Below are positions 28,709 through 37,318 of a stretch of 64,000 nt of DNA, in pieces (positions within the stretch are counted from its first letter, which is position 1; each line of letters begins with the position of its first letter). This DNA is from Fen-1231 sp035286465 (GTDB taxonomy: Bacteria > Gemmatimonadota > Gemmatimonadetes > Gemmatimonadales > Gemmatimonadaceae): assembly GCA_035286465.1 (NCBI GenBank), contig DATEDF010000046.1:1-64000 (forward strand), in the 5' to 3' direction. Position numbers and translations under genes: made by a program. The notes below the pieces were generated by a model that was given only the letters and a program-made list of their open reading frames with translations, did no database searches and was not told where the DNA came from.

Positions 28709-30700
28709 TCAGCGCGGAGTGAGGCCGGCCGGACCATCCATTTCGTCCGACGGGGCCAGGCGCGAGAACCGCCGATTGGAGCGCGGGAAGTCCACCCCCA
28801 TCGCGAAGCCGGTGACGGCGGCCATCGCGAGCGCCGCCATCAGCAGGGTCGGCGAGGGAGACGCGAAGCCGGCGCTCCGCGCCGACGCGGGGAGCAACGT
28901 ACAGAGTGCGCCCGCGACCACTGACCCGATCGCGAGCCACTGGTATATCGGCAGTCGCGCGATCGTCGGCGTCTGGGGCTCCGCCCGGTACGACTCCTCC
29001 ACGAAGCGAGCCAGGCCGCTCGCGAGCAAGTAGAGGCCGAGCACCAGGGAGTCGGGCACGGCGAGGATGCGCGCCCGGGCGAGCAGCACCCCGATCACGA
29101 GATTGCCCGCGATGGAATAGAGCGGTGTCGCGTGAATCGGGACGCCGGCCAGGCCCGCGAGCTGCGTCACTCGCGAACGAGGATGATGGTAGCAGATCCC
29201 CACGTGGCGCGGAGCGGGGCCGCCGTGACAGCAGCCGTTGACCAGGCACCGCACGCGCCCGAGGATCTGGATCCACGGCGCCGCGGTGGCGTACGAGGCG
29301 ATCAGCGGCAGGACGGGAACGCCGGCGATTCCCGCGGTCAGAACTCCGACGACTACGCCAAGGATGCCGCCATACCAGCCGAACGGCCGGAGCAGCTTGC
29401 TCGAGCCCTCGAGCCACTGGGCCCAGAGTCCGGCGCCGGTCACGATGCAGACACCGACCCAGACCGCGGCCCCGAGGTGCTCGCCGTTCATCGCGGATCC
29501 GGCAACGAGAAGGCCAATCCCGGCGGCCGCCGCGGCGTACGCGCCGTGGTTGATGATCCGCACCGGGCCAACGCGCCACTCGCGCCAGGAGTTGGCCATC
29601 CGTTCCGTCGCTCGCCGTACCAGCGCCCACGATCGCTCGGGCCGCCGAACAAGGAAGAAGACCGCGACGGCCGCCGCGTCCTCCGCCAGCGTGTGCATTC
29701 CCGTCGTGAGCGTGCTCAGAATGGCGACGGTCGCCCACGTCCAGCCGGCCACGGCCCAGCTCCTCCGCCCACTCGCCCCGGCGTTCCCGGTCCAGGCGTC
29801 CGCGACGATCAGCGTCCAGACGACGTGGAACGCGGGGAATGCCGCCACTCCTCGCGATTCGCCCTGCTCGAAGGCGAGCAAGCGACCGAACGCGTTCTCC
29901 GGAACAAACGGGCGATTGGTCGCCACCACCGGGACCGCCAGCCAGCAGAGCGTGACGACGACGGTCGCAACGGCGCCGCTGATCGCGAATCGGCGGAGCC
30001 CGCTCCGCGTGCGCACCAGCAGAGGCGTCAGCGGGACCACGACGTAGGTGCTCGCGTAGAACAGCTCGGTCCACTGGATCACCGGCCAGCGCCGCTCGAA
30101 TGCGAGCGACGTGCCGAACGCGTCGGGGGGTCGTCCCATCGCCTGCACCGCGTAGTACGTCACGAGCCACGGGATCAGCACCCACGCGAACACCGCGACG
30201 CGCTGGGTGACCGTTGGCGCGTCGCCGTTTCCGCGGGGGAGCGAAAGCAACGCCGGCGCGAGCGCGTCGTCACCGAAACGTCGCCGCAGGTCGTGGCGCT
30301 CGTAGCCAAGCACCAGCGCCGCCATCGCGAGCGACACGGCCGGCGTCACCACCCAGAGTCCGCCGGCGGAGCCCGTCGCGACGGCGGCGCCGACCACGGC
30401 GAGCCCGAAGCCGAGGTAGACAGGATTGCTGATCCAGCGGAAGACGCCGTTCCGCACGAGGCGCGGCGGCGGGAACGCGTTCATCGGGAGCCCGCCCCCG
30501 CGCGTGATGAGCTGGAGGATGCCCGTCGCCATCAGCGCCACGCCGGCGAGCGCGACGAGTGCGCCCGCGAGCGGGGCGTGCACCGGGGGAAGCGCGATTC
30601 GCGGAGAGAGGGCCGACGCCCAGACCAGGAGTCCGACCGGTACCACCACGACGAACAGCGCGCCGTAGAGGAGCTTCGCGATTCGCCGGGCGGCCGTCAC
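28709..30700 (-). CDS. Triple-fusion integral membrane protein: methyltransferase-like, PAP2-like and Lgt-like domains
   Basis: A 663-residue protein with many predicted helices, starting with GTG inside the stop of the preceding gene (GTGA, 30697-30700). Residues of roughly 1-165 resemble isoprenylcysteine/phospholipid methyltransferases (VRNGVFRWISNPVYLGFGL, YERHDLRRRFG). Residues of roughly 170-355 resemble PAP2/inositolphosphotransferases: NRPF, FPAFHVVW, then TTGMHTLAEDAAA with the His and Asp of motif 3. Residues of roughly 380-640 resemble prolipoprotein diacylglyceryl transferase: GRVRCLVNGCCHGG in place of the Lgt signature GRxGNFxNxE, IHATPLYS, and ARFVEESYRAEP in place of RFxxExxRxPD. 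Each part handles lipid or prenyl head groups. The substrate is unknown, but a multi-step lipid head-group or lipid-anchor modification is plausible. Confidence 0.75.
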   Translation of the reverse strand: MTAARRIAKLLYGALFVVVVPVGLLVWASALSPRIALPPVHAPLAGALVALAGVALMATGILQLITRGGGLPMNAFPPPRLVRNGVFRWISNPVYLGFGLAVVGAAVATGSAGGLWVVTPAVSLAMAALVLGYERHDLRRRFGDDALAPALLSLPRGNGDAPTVTQRVAVFAWVLIPWLVTYYAVQAMGRPPDAFGTSLAFERRWPVIQWTELFYASTYVVVPLTPLLVRTRSGLRRFAISGAVATVVVTLCWLAVPVVATNRPFVPENAFGRLLAFEQGESRGVAAFPAFHVVWTLIVADAWTGNAGASGRRSWAVAGWTWATVAILSTLTTGMHTLAEDAAAVAVFFLVRRPERSWALVRRATERMANSWREWRVGPVRIINHGAYAAAAAGIGLLVAGSAMNGEHLGAAVWVGVCIVTGAGLWAQWLEGSSKLLRPFGWYGGILGVVVGVLTAGIAGVPVLPLIASYATAAPWIQILGRVRCLVNGCCHGGPAPRHVGICYHHPRSRVTQLAGLAGVPIHATPLYSIAGNLVIGVLLARARILAVPDSLVLGLYLLASGLARFVEESYRAEPQTPTIARLPIYQWLAIGSVVAGALCTLLPASARSAGFASPSPTLLMAALAMAAVTGFAMGVDFPRSNRRFSRLAPSDEMDGPAGLTPR

Positions 30701-31476
30701 CAGGTGACTTCCTCAAACAGTGTCCAGCCGGAATCCAGAGGCCGGCCGGCCTCGATGAGCTTCGAACGCGCGAGCTGCTTGTGCTCCCGCATCGTGCCCA
30801 CGGGACCGGCGATCCGTCGTGCGAGCGCCGGAGGGAGATGCGCGAAGGCCGCGATCACCGGCCGATCCACGAGGTCGCGCGGCAGTTCGAGCCGCAGCTC
30901 GCGATCACCGCTCAGTCCCTCGAGTCCGCGCTCGGTGAGTCGGGCGTCGGGCTGCTCCCGGCCGTCCACCCAGACCCAGCGACGCTCGTGGTCGCCGCGC
31001 CACTCGATCCACACCACGGAGTGAACGGTCGAGACGTGACGGCCCCAGCGCAGCAGCCGGAACGGGAGCCGGTTCGGCGGGATCGTGAGCCGGAGGCGCT
31101 CGGCGTATCCCAGACCCGTGCTCTCGTCGCCGCCCAGCCGGACGGTCGCGCGGGCGCGCGGCATCCGGCAGGACCATCGGAGCTGACCGGCGGTGGTGCG
31201 AAGCAGAGTCTGCTCGATCGGCGGGCTCCGGGTCTCCCATTCACCTTCGAGGTCTATCGCGGGACACCGCCATGCGATCCGGTTGCCTTCGACGCGTGGA
31301 GATCCCACGCGCCGGATCGTGCTCACTTCGCGAACCTCGTTCTCCGCATCCTGCCGGAACGCCGAGGCGTAGCGCAGTCGAAGGGCGCCCCAGCGGAGCT
31401 GCGCCGCATAACTCACGAGCGCCACGCCGTCGTCGGTGACGACGTCGAAGTACCACTTGACCAGAGTGAACGCCAC
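30697..31476 (-). CDS. Soluble protein of unknown function, partner of the triple-fusion protein
   Basis: A 259-residue protein with a GTG start one base after the stop of the molybdenum hydroxylase large subunit. No signal peptide or helix is seen. The N-terminus KWYFDVVTDDGVALVSYAAQ and the middle GLGYAERLRLTIPPNRLPFRLLRWG suggest a beta-rich, lipocalin-like fold, faintly recalling AttH/CrtC-type proteins, but I cannot assign a family. The stop overlaps the start of the fusion gene (GTGA), so the two are coupled in translation, which suggests they work in one pathway, perhaps on a hydrophobic substrate. Confidence 0.7.
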   Translation of the reverse strand: MAFTLVKWYFDVVTDDGVALVSYAAQLRWGALRLRYASAFRQDAENEVREVSTIRRVGSPRVEGNRIAWRCPAIDLEGEWETRSPPIEQTLLRTTAGQLRWSCRMPRARATVRLGGDESTGLGYAERLRLTIPPNRLPFRLLRWGRHVSTVHSVVWIEWRGDHERRWVWVDGREQPDARLTERGLEGLSGDRELRLELPRDLVDRPVIAAFAHLPPALARRIAGPVGTMREHKQLARSKLIEAGRPLDSGWTLFEEVTW

Positions 31477-31477
31477 C

Positions 31478-33691
31478 TCAGCCCGTGCGGCCCATCGCCT
31501 CCTTGACCCGCGCCGGGGTCATCGGCAACTGTACCACGCGCGCGCCGACGGCGTCGAAGACCGCGTTCGCCACCACCGCGCCCATGTTAATGATTGCCGG
31601 CTCTCCCCCGCCCTGCGCCGGCAAGTCCGGCGAGTCGAGGATCACGGTCTCGATCTTCGGTACCCACGAGAATTGCGGAAGCGTGTACGTGCCGTAGTTC
31701 TTGTCGAGCACCACGCCGTTCCTGAACCGCACCTCCTCGGCGAGCGTGTAGCCCAGCCCCATCGTGATGCAGCCTTCGATCTGCTGCTTCGCGCCCTCGG
31801 GATTGACCAGCACGCCCATGTCCTGCGCGCAGACCACGCGCACCACCTGCACCGCTCCAGTGCTCGCGTTCACCTTCACCTCGGCCATCGCCGCCACGTA
31901 GGTGCCGGCGTCTATGCCGCACGAGACGCCAACCCCGCGCTTGCTCGGCGCGACAGCCGGCGTCCACCCGAACTTCTCCGCCGCCGCCTGCAGCACGCGC
32001 TTCATGCGCGCGTCCACGAGGTTGTTCATCCGGAACTCCACCGGGTCCACGCCCACCTTCGCCGCCAGCACGTCAATGTGCGACTCGCGGGCGAAGACAT
32101 TCGCGTTGGCGCCGGGCGCGCGCCACGGGCCGATCGCGAACGGGTGCATGTTGTTGGTGTTCGCGTTCCATCCTCCGCGCACGACCGTCCGATGGTGCGG
32201 AATGGCGTAGAACTGGTCCGCGCCGCGACTGCCGGCGCCGATCACCTCGTAGTCCCACGACACGATCTTCTTCGCGGCATCGAGTCCGGCGCGGATCTTG
32301 ATCACCGTCGCCGGATCGAAGGTGTCGAAGAAGAACTCTTCGCTCCGGTCAAACACCACGCGCACGGGCTTGCCCACCGCCGCCGCGAGCCGCGCGGCCT
32401 CGATCGCCTGCGAGCTGGCGCTCTTCCCGCCGAACCCGCCGCCCACGTACGGCGTGATCACGCGCACCTTCTCCGTCGGGAGCTTGAGCGCGCGCGCCAG
32501 CGATGTCTGCAGCGGGAAGGGCGTCTGCGTGCTCGCCCACACGGTGACCTTGCCGTCGGCCGCCAGCGATGCGACCGCCGAATGTGTCTCCATCGCCGAG
32601 TGCGCGACGTAGCCCTTGAGATACTTCTGCTCGACCACCTGCGCCGCCGCCTTCTCGCCGTCGGCGACGTTCCCGCCCGAGGCCACGGCGCGGCCTTCGG
32701 GGGCCGCCTTCTCCAGGTGCGCGAAGATGTTCTGGTTGTCGAGCGTGGAGGGCGACGGCGCCCAGATGGCCTTCACCAGCTTGAGCGCCGCATCGGCCTC
32801 GTCGCGGTGCGCATGCAACACGGCGACGAGATCGCCATCCTTCACCACGCGCACGCCCGGCGCCTTTTCGGCCGCCGAGGTGTCCACGCTCGTCAGCGTC
32901 GCGCCGTGCGCGGGCGCGCGCAGGATGCGCGCGTGCAGCGCGTCGGGCGGCATGATGTCGCCCGCGTACTTCGCTTTGCCGGTGACCTTCTCCAGGGCGT
33001 CGCGCCGAGGCGCCGACTTTCCGACGACGGTGAACTCCGACACCTTCTCCAGCGCGGCCCTCCCTTCGAACCGCCGCTCGATGCGCTTGCCGGCGGTCAG
33101 CTCGCCGTAGCTCACGCGCTTGGCCGGAGTGGCCTTCGCAGTGACCACGCCGTCCTTCACCTCGAGGTCGGCGGCGCTCACCTGCAGCTTCTCCGCCGCC
33201 ATCTGCACCAGCACCGCTCTCGCCTCGGCGGCCGCCGCGCGCAGCACCGGCCCGAGGTTGCGCACGCTCATCGAACCGAACGTCCCCATGTCGAACGGGC
33301 AGAGATCGGTGTCACCCATCACCACGTCCACGGAGGCGAGCGGGACGTTGAGTTCTTCCGCCGCGAGCTGCGGCAGCGACGTCATCGCGCCCTGCCCCAT
33401 CTCGATCTTCCCGAGCAGGACGGTCACGCGGCCGTCGGCGCCGATGTGCAGGAACGCGTTGAAGTCGGCGGGCGGACGCTGAACACCCGCTGGATTCCAC
33501 ACCGGCCGAGGCATCCCCTTGGGCGGCGTGACGGCGAAAATGACCAGCAGGCCGGAGCTGGTGAGCTTGAGGAAGTCGCGCCGGTCAACCGTCTCGACGA
33601 ATCCCCATCCTTCGGGGACGATCATGGTCGTCTCCGCGGCCGCGGATGCCGGGGCGACCGGGATTGAGGCACTGTCATTGGGGCGGGTCAT
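31478..33691 (-). CDS. Molybdenum hydroxylase large subunit (xanthine dehydrogenase / isoquinoline oxidoreductase beta-type)
   Basis: A 737-residue molybdopterin-binding subunit. A twin-arginine-like signal (DRRDFLKLTSSGLLVIFAV) sits near residues 37-55, so the folded heterodimer is probably exported by Tat. Molybdopterin-site motifs include GKIEMGQGAMTSL, the GGGFGGK loop (YVGGGFGGKSASSQ) and the active-site Glu in AQGGGEPAI. Length matches the isoquinoline 1-oxidoreductase beta type rather than the larger xanthine dehydrogenases. Its start overlaps the stop of the iron-sulfur subunit (ATGA at 33688-33691). It would hydroxylate an aldehyde or N-heterocycle and pass electrons to the [2Fe-2S] subunit. 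The final acceptor, often a cytochrome c, is not encoded here. Confidence 0.9.
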   Translation of the reverse strand: MTRPNDSASIPVAPASAAAETTMIVPEGWGFVETVDRRDFLKLTSSGLLVIFAVTPPKGMPRPVWNPAGVQRPPADFNAFLHIGADGRVTVLLGKIEMGQGAMTSLPQLAAEELNVPLASVDVVMGDTDLCPFDMGTFGSMSVRNLGPVLRAAAAEARAVLVQMAAEKLQVSAADLEVKDGVVTAKATPAKRVSYGELTAGKRIERRFEGRAALEKVSEFTVVGKSAPRRDALEKVTGKAKYAGDIMPPDALHARILRAPAHGATLTSVDTSAAEKAPGVRVVKDGDLVAVLHAHRDEADAALKLVKAIWAPSPSTLDNQNIFAHLEKAAPEGRAVASGGNVADGEKAAAQVVEQKYLKGYVAHSAMETHSAVASLAADGKVTVWASTQTPFPLQTSLARALKLPTEKVRVITPYVGGGFGGKSASSQAIEAARLAAAVGKPVRVVFDRSEEFFFDTFDPATVIKIRAGLDAAKKIVSWDYEVIGAGSRGADQFYAIPHHRTVVRGGWNANTNNMHPFAIGPWRAPGANANVFARESHIDVLAAKVGVDPVEFRMNNLVDARMKRVLQAAAEKFGWTPAVAPSKRGVGVSCGIDAGTYVAAMAEVKVNASTGAVQVVRVVCAQDMGVLVNPEGAKQQIEGCITMGLGYTLAEEVRFRNGVVLDKNYGTYTLPQFSWVPKIETVILDSPDLPAQGGGEPAIINMGAVVANAVFDAVGARVVQLPMTPARVKEAMGRTG

Positions 33692-34164
33692 CGGCCACCT
33701 CCCACCGTCACGGCCGAGGCCGACTCGATGGCGTCAATGATGCGAACGTGCGCGCCGCAGCGGCACAGGTGCCGCTCCATTCCCCGCACGATTTCGGCGC
33801 GCGTCGGTTTGGGATTCGCGAGCAGGAGCGCGTGCGCGCCCAGGATCATTCCCGGCGTGCAGTAGCCGCACTGGTATCCGAGGTGCTCGACGAACGCCTC
33901 CTGCACGGGCTGCAGGCGATCGCCGTCGGCGAGTCCCTCGATCGTGACGAGCTTCTTCCCCTCGACCGCGCGCATCGCGGTCGCGCACGACCGGACCGCC
34001 CTGCCGTCCATCAGCACCGTGCACGATCCGCAGTAGGCGGCGCCGCAGCCGAACTTCGTACCGGTGAGGCCGAGGTCGTCGCGGATCACCCAGAGGAGCC
34101 GGCGATCCTCGTCCACGTTGAGTGTTTTCGGGACGCCGTTGAGCGTGAAGGAGATGGGTCGCAT
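33688..34164 (-). CDS. Molybdenum hydroxylase [2Fe-2S] subunit
   Basis: A 158-residue protein. ATG at 34164 is preferred; a TTG 33 bases upstream gives a longer form with a Pro-rich leader. It has the two-domain layout of the family. The plant-type ferredoxin has CGAAYCGSC plus an upstream Cys in KFGCG and a later Cys in VRSCATA. The helical domain carries the second cluster with CGYCTPGM and HLCRCGAH. It carries electrons from the molybdenum site of the downstream subunit. It has no signal peptide, consistent with co-export on the Tat signal of the large subunit. It is the first gene of a four-gene overlapping operon that ends with the triple-fusion membrane protein. Confidence 0.92.
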   Translation of the reverse strand: MRPISFTLNGVPKTLNVDEDRRLLWVIRDDLGLTGTKFGCGAAYCGSCTVLMDGRAVRSCATAMRAVEGKKLVTIEGLADGDRLQPVQEAFVEHLGYQCGYCTPGMILGAHALLLANPKPTRAEIVRGMERHLCRCGAHVRIIDAIESASAVTVGGGR

Positions 34165-34420
34165 GGGCAGGCTCGCTGTTTCGGGAGGCGGCGCCAACGC
34201 ACTTCCTCTTTGAGGGGCGGCACCAGGCGTCGCCGCACCCGTCGTCTCTCACTCTACAATGGGCCGGCCTTGAACGCCACCGCCGCCGGACGCAGGGCGC
34301 TCCACCGCCGTCGGTTACCTCAACGCGAGGACGGCGCGGAGCGGACGCATCACGGACACCACTCCGGAAGGACGCCCGTAAACCTGGCTCGCCGTGGCGG
34401 CCTCGCTATTCTTCCGGTTC

Positions 34421-35338
34421 ATGTCTCCGGCTGTGCCCGCCACGCCTCGCCCGTCGCTCACGACCGCCCACCTCGCCCTCGCGGGCGCGCAGGTGGCTTT
34501 CGGACTCTTCCCGGTGTTCGGACAGATCGTGCTCCAGCCGGGCGGGTTGTCGCCGTTGGGCGTCGCCGCCTGGCGCGTCACCGCGGGCGCCGCGATGCTC
34601 CTCGCCCTGGCCTTCGCCGTGCACGGCCGGTCCGCCCTGCCGGCGCGCGCGGACATTCCGCGATTCGCGGCGGCGGCGTGGTGCGGGGTCGCGGTCAACC
34701 AGTGGCTCTTTCTCCTCGGGCTCTCGCGCTCGACACCGATCAACGCAGCGCTGATGACCTGTCTCATCCCGGTCTTCACCGTCGCGCTGGCGACGGCGGT
34801 CGGGCAAGAAGCCTTCAGCGTCACGCGGCTCGCCGGCGTCCTCGTCGCCCTGGGCGGCACGCTCCTCCTGGTGCTCGACCACGGCCTCACCACGCTCGGC
34901 CGCTACGGCGCCGGGAACCTCCTCCTCGTGGGGAACGCGCTCTTCTATTCCGGCTACCTGGTCGTCTCCAAACCGCTCCTCCGCCGCTACCCACCGCTCG
35001 TCGCGATCGCCTGGTCGTATGCCCTCGCCCTCCCCTTCGTTCCCCTGTTCGCGTGGAGGCAGCCCCTCGTACCCGAGCCCGGGCACGCCGTCGCGTGGTG
35101 GGCGCTCGCCTACATCATCGCCTTCCCCACGGTGCTCGCCTATCTGCTGAACATGTTCGCGCTCGCGCGCGTGCGCGCGAGCACCGCGGCGATCTACATC
35201 TACTCGCAGCCGTTCGTGGCGGGGCTCGCAAGCTGGGTGGTGTTCCGGGAGCGGCCGACTCCGGCGATGCTCCTCGCGGCGCCGGCGCTGTTCATCGGAA
35301 TCTGGTTGGTGTCGCGGAGGGCGCTGGCGGACGGCTGA
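34421..35338 (+). CDS. EamA/DMT-superfamily transporter
   Basis: A 305-residue membrane protein with ten predicted helices arranged as two EamA repeats. The first ends near LLLVLDHGLTTLGRY and the second starts at GNLLLVGNALFYSGYLVVSKPLL. Characteristic segments are LSPLGVAAWRVTAGA, STPINAALMTCLIPVFT and STAAIYIYSQPFVAGLASWVVF, the latter matching the second-repeat signature. The ATG at 34421 is used; a GTG at 34394 gives nine more residues. These carriers move amino acids, nucleosides or other metabolites across the inner membrane, usually outward. The gene stands alone and faces away from the molybdenum hydroxylase operon. Confidence 0.88.
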   Translation: MSPAVPATPRPSLTTAHLALAGAQVAFGLFPVFGQIVLQPGGLSPLGVAAWRVTAGAAMLLALAFAVHGRSALPARADIPRFAAAAWCGVAVNQWLFLLGLSRSTPINAALMTCLIPVFTVALATAVGQEAFSVTRLAGVLVALGGTLLLVLDHGLTTLGRYGAGNLLLVGNALFYSGYLVVSKPLLRRYPPLVAIAWSYALALPFVPLFAWRQPLVPEPGHAVAWWALAYIIAFPTVLAYLLNMFALARVRASTAAIYIYSQPFVAGLASWVVFRERPTPAMLLAAPALFIGIWLVSRRALADG

Positions 35339-35342
35339 TGCA

Positions 35343-35377
35343 CGACGCCCCGCCGGCACATCGCGGGCGGGGCGTCG
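35343..35377. terminator. Bidirectional hairpin terminator
   Basis: A perfect 12-bp stem (CGACGCCCCGCC at 35343-35354 with its complement at 35366-35377) encloses an 11-base loop. It begins four bases after the transporter stop codon and lies between convergent genes. No T-run follows on either strand, so termination may need Rho or rely on stem strength. Confidence 0.65.
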
Positions 35378-35398
35378 CGATCCTGACCGCGAACGCGC

Positions 35399-37318
35399 TC
35401 AGCGCGCCGCGTTCGCCAGGTCGCCCACCGAGGACGCGAGCGTGTGCGCCCTGGGGGAGTCGGAGGCGCCGTTGGCGTCGGCGTGCAGATGCACCGCCAA
35501 GGCCGCCAACGCGTTCTTCCGCGCCTGCCCCGACAGCTTCTCGGCGTTCGCGAGACCGGTCCTCGCCGCGGCGATCTTGTCCGCCGCCTGCCCTCTCGTC
35601 CGCTCGAGCTGGTCCAGATACGCGCGCGCGAGCGCGAAGCTCGGCGGCCAGACCATCTTCGGCTGCCCCTGTGCGTTCAGGTAGTCGTAATGCACGGTCT
35701 TGGCCGCCTCGATCTCGTTCTGCGAGATGAAACCGCTCGGCACGAGCTCGAAGATGTCGAGCCCGCGCGCGATCTCGGAGCTGACGATGAGGCCGTTGTA
35801 CCAGTACACCGACCACGACCCGCCGCTCACCATGCGATCGGCGGCCAGCGGTCCGCGGTCGTGGAACGCGATCTCCTTCGGGTGCGACGGATCGGTCCAG
35901 TCGAACACCGAGATGCCTCCCTGATACCACCCTTGCACCATCACGTCGCGCCCCGGAATCGGGAGGAGCGACCCGTTGTGGGCGACGCAGTTCTCCAGCG
36001 AAGTCTGGGCGGCCGGCACCTTGTAGTAGCTCGTGAACGACATCTGGTTGTTCTGGAGCGTGAAGATCGCGTCGGCTCCCCACTCCATCCGGTCCGACGC
36101 GCGGCACTTGGGACCGCCGCCACCGCCCCACTCGTCGGTGAAGAGAACCTTCGTGCCGTCGTTGTTGAACGTGGCCGAGTGCCAGAAGGAGAAGTTCGAG
36201 TCGGCGACGGCGCCGATGCGCTTCGGGTTCCTGGCGTCGGTGATGTCGAGGAGGAGTCCGTACCCGCCGCACGCGCCCCCCGCCCGCCCTATCGCCGGGT
36301 AGACCGTGATGTCGTGGCACTGCGTGGGGCCCCTCGGAACCGCGGCACCGCCGCGTCCGCGACCACCGCCGCGCCCGCCAGCCGCCCCGCCGCGACCGCC
36401 GCGGCCGGCACCGCCCCCACGTGCGGCGGCAGCCGCCGCGTTTGCCGCGGCGTCAATCGAGTCGGCAGTGCTTCGCGCCGAGTTCCTCGGAGCCGGGGTC
36501 AGGTCGGCGAGGATCGGTGGCTTGGACACCACGCGCGACTGCTCCGGATGCGCCAGCGGCACCTGGATCACTTCGATCTTGAACAGCTCGGAGTTCGGAT
36601 CCAGGCTCGGCTCGAGGTCCGAGCATCCCGGGACTTCGGTTGGCGACCGCACTGGCGCATTGCCCGAGATGTAGATGTAGACGTTCTCCTTGTCCTTCGG
36701 GTCTTCGACCACGGTGTGCGTGTGCGAGCCGCGGCACGTCTGCACGTTGCTGATGTACCGGGGATTCGAGATGTCCGTAGCGTCGAAGATGCGGAGGCCC
36801 CTGATGCGCTCGAGGCTCACCGTGTCGCTCACACCCTGCCCGCCGCAGTCCAGCCGTGCCGTGCCGGCTTCAGCCGAGACGAACAGCAGGTTGCCGTACA
36901 CCGACACGTCGCTCTGCGACGCCGGACAGTAGAACGAGGTCTTGAGCACCGGCCGTCGGGGATTCGAGATGTCCCAGACCTGGTAGCCGTTGTAGTTCCC
37001 CTGGAACGCGTAGTTCCCCTTGAATGCCAGGTCGGAGTTGGTGACGCCGTTGAACCGCTCGGGTGAACGGGTCGCCGAGAGCATCCGCAGGTTCCAGATC
37101 GCCTCGGCGGCCGCGGTGTCCACGATGCGCCGGACGCTGTCCGTCGGCGACCGCTTCATCGTTCCGGGCCGGAGCCCGACTCGCGGATCGGGGTTGGGAG
37201 CGGTGGTGGACATGTCGGGCGCGGGCGACGGCCCCGCGCCGGCCGACGTCGTTGACGATGTCGAGCAGGCGGCGGAGAGGAGCCCGAGCGCAAGAGCGCC
37301 GATCCGGTGCGGGTTCAT
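35399..37318 (-). CDS. Surface lipoprotein with LVIVD-type beta-propeller repeats
   Basis: A 639-residue protein with a lipobox (GLLSAACSTS). Propeller-like repeats have the form YQVWDISNPRRPVLKTSF, LRIFDATDISNPRYISN, LLLDITDARNPKRIGAV and ISVFDWTDPSHPKEIAFHD, the LVIVD pattern in which each blade ends with xxDISNPxxP. A Gly/Arg-rich low-complexity insert (about residues 300-335) interrupts the propeller. Several Cys residues could form disulfides outside the cytoplasm. The C-terminal 100 residues are helical and Ala-rich. The start overlaps the DUF305 stop (ATGA at 37315-37318). The role is unknown; such propellers are usually binding scaffolds at the cell surface. Confidence 0.8.
   Translation of the reverse strand: MNPHRIGALALGLLSAACSTSSTTSAGAGPSPAPDMSTTAPNPDPRVGLRPGTMKRSPTDSVRRIVDTAAAEAIWNLRMLSATRSPERFNGVTNSDLAFKGNYAFQGNYNGYQVWDISNPRRPVLKTSFYCPASQSDVSVYGNLLFVSAEAGTARLDCGGQGVSDTVSLERIRGLRIFDATDISNPRYISNVQTCRGSHTHTVVEDPKDKENVYIYISGNAPVRSPTEVPGCSDLEPSLDPNSELFKIEVIQVPLAHPEQSRVVSKPPILADLTPAPRNSARSTADSIDAAANAAAAAARGGGAGRGGRGGAAGGRGGGRGRGGAAVPRGPTQCHDITVYPAIGRAGGACGGYGLLLDITDARNPKRIGAVADSNFSFWHSATFNNDGTKVLFTDEWGGGGGPKCRASDRMEWGADAIFTLQNNQMSFTSYYKVPAAQTSLENCVAHNGSLLPIPGRDVMVQGWYQGGISVFDWTDPSHPKEIAFHDRGPLAADRMVSGGSWSVYWYNGLIVSSEIARGLDIFELVPSGFISQNEIEAAKTVHYDYLNAQGQPKMVWPPSFALARAYLDQLERTRGQAADKIAAARTGLANAEKLSGQARKNALAALAVHLHADANGASDSPRAHTLASSVGDLANAAR

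Noticed and set aside
30697..31476. Carotenoid hydratase (CrtC) assignment
   Set aside because: Only a vague lipocalin-like resemblance is seen, and no carotenoid genes are nearby.
34255..34260. TACAAT as a -10 box for the EamA transporter
   Set aside because: No -35 hexamer lies at 15-19 bases upstream and the site is over 160 bp from the start codon.
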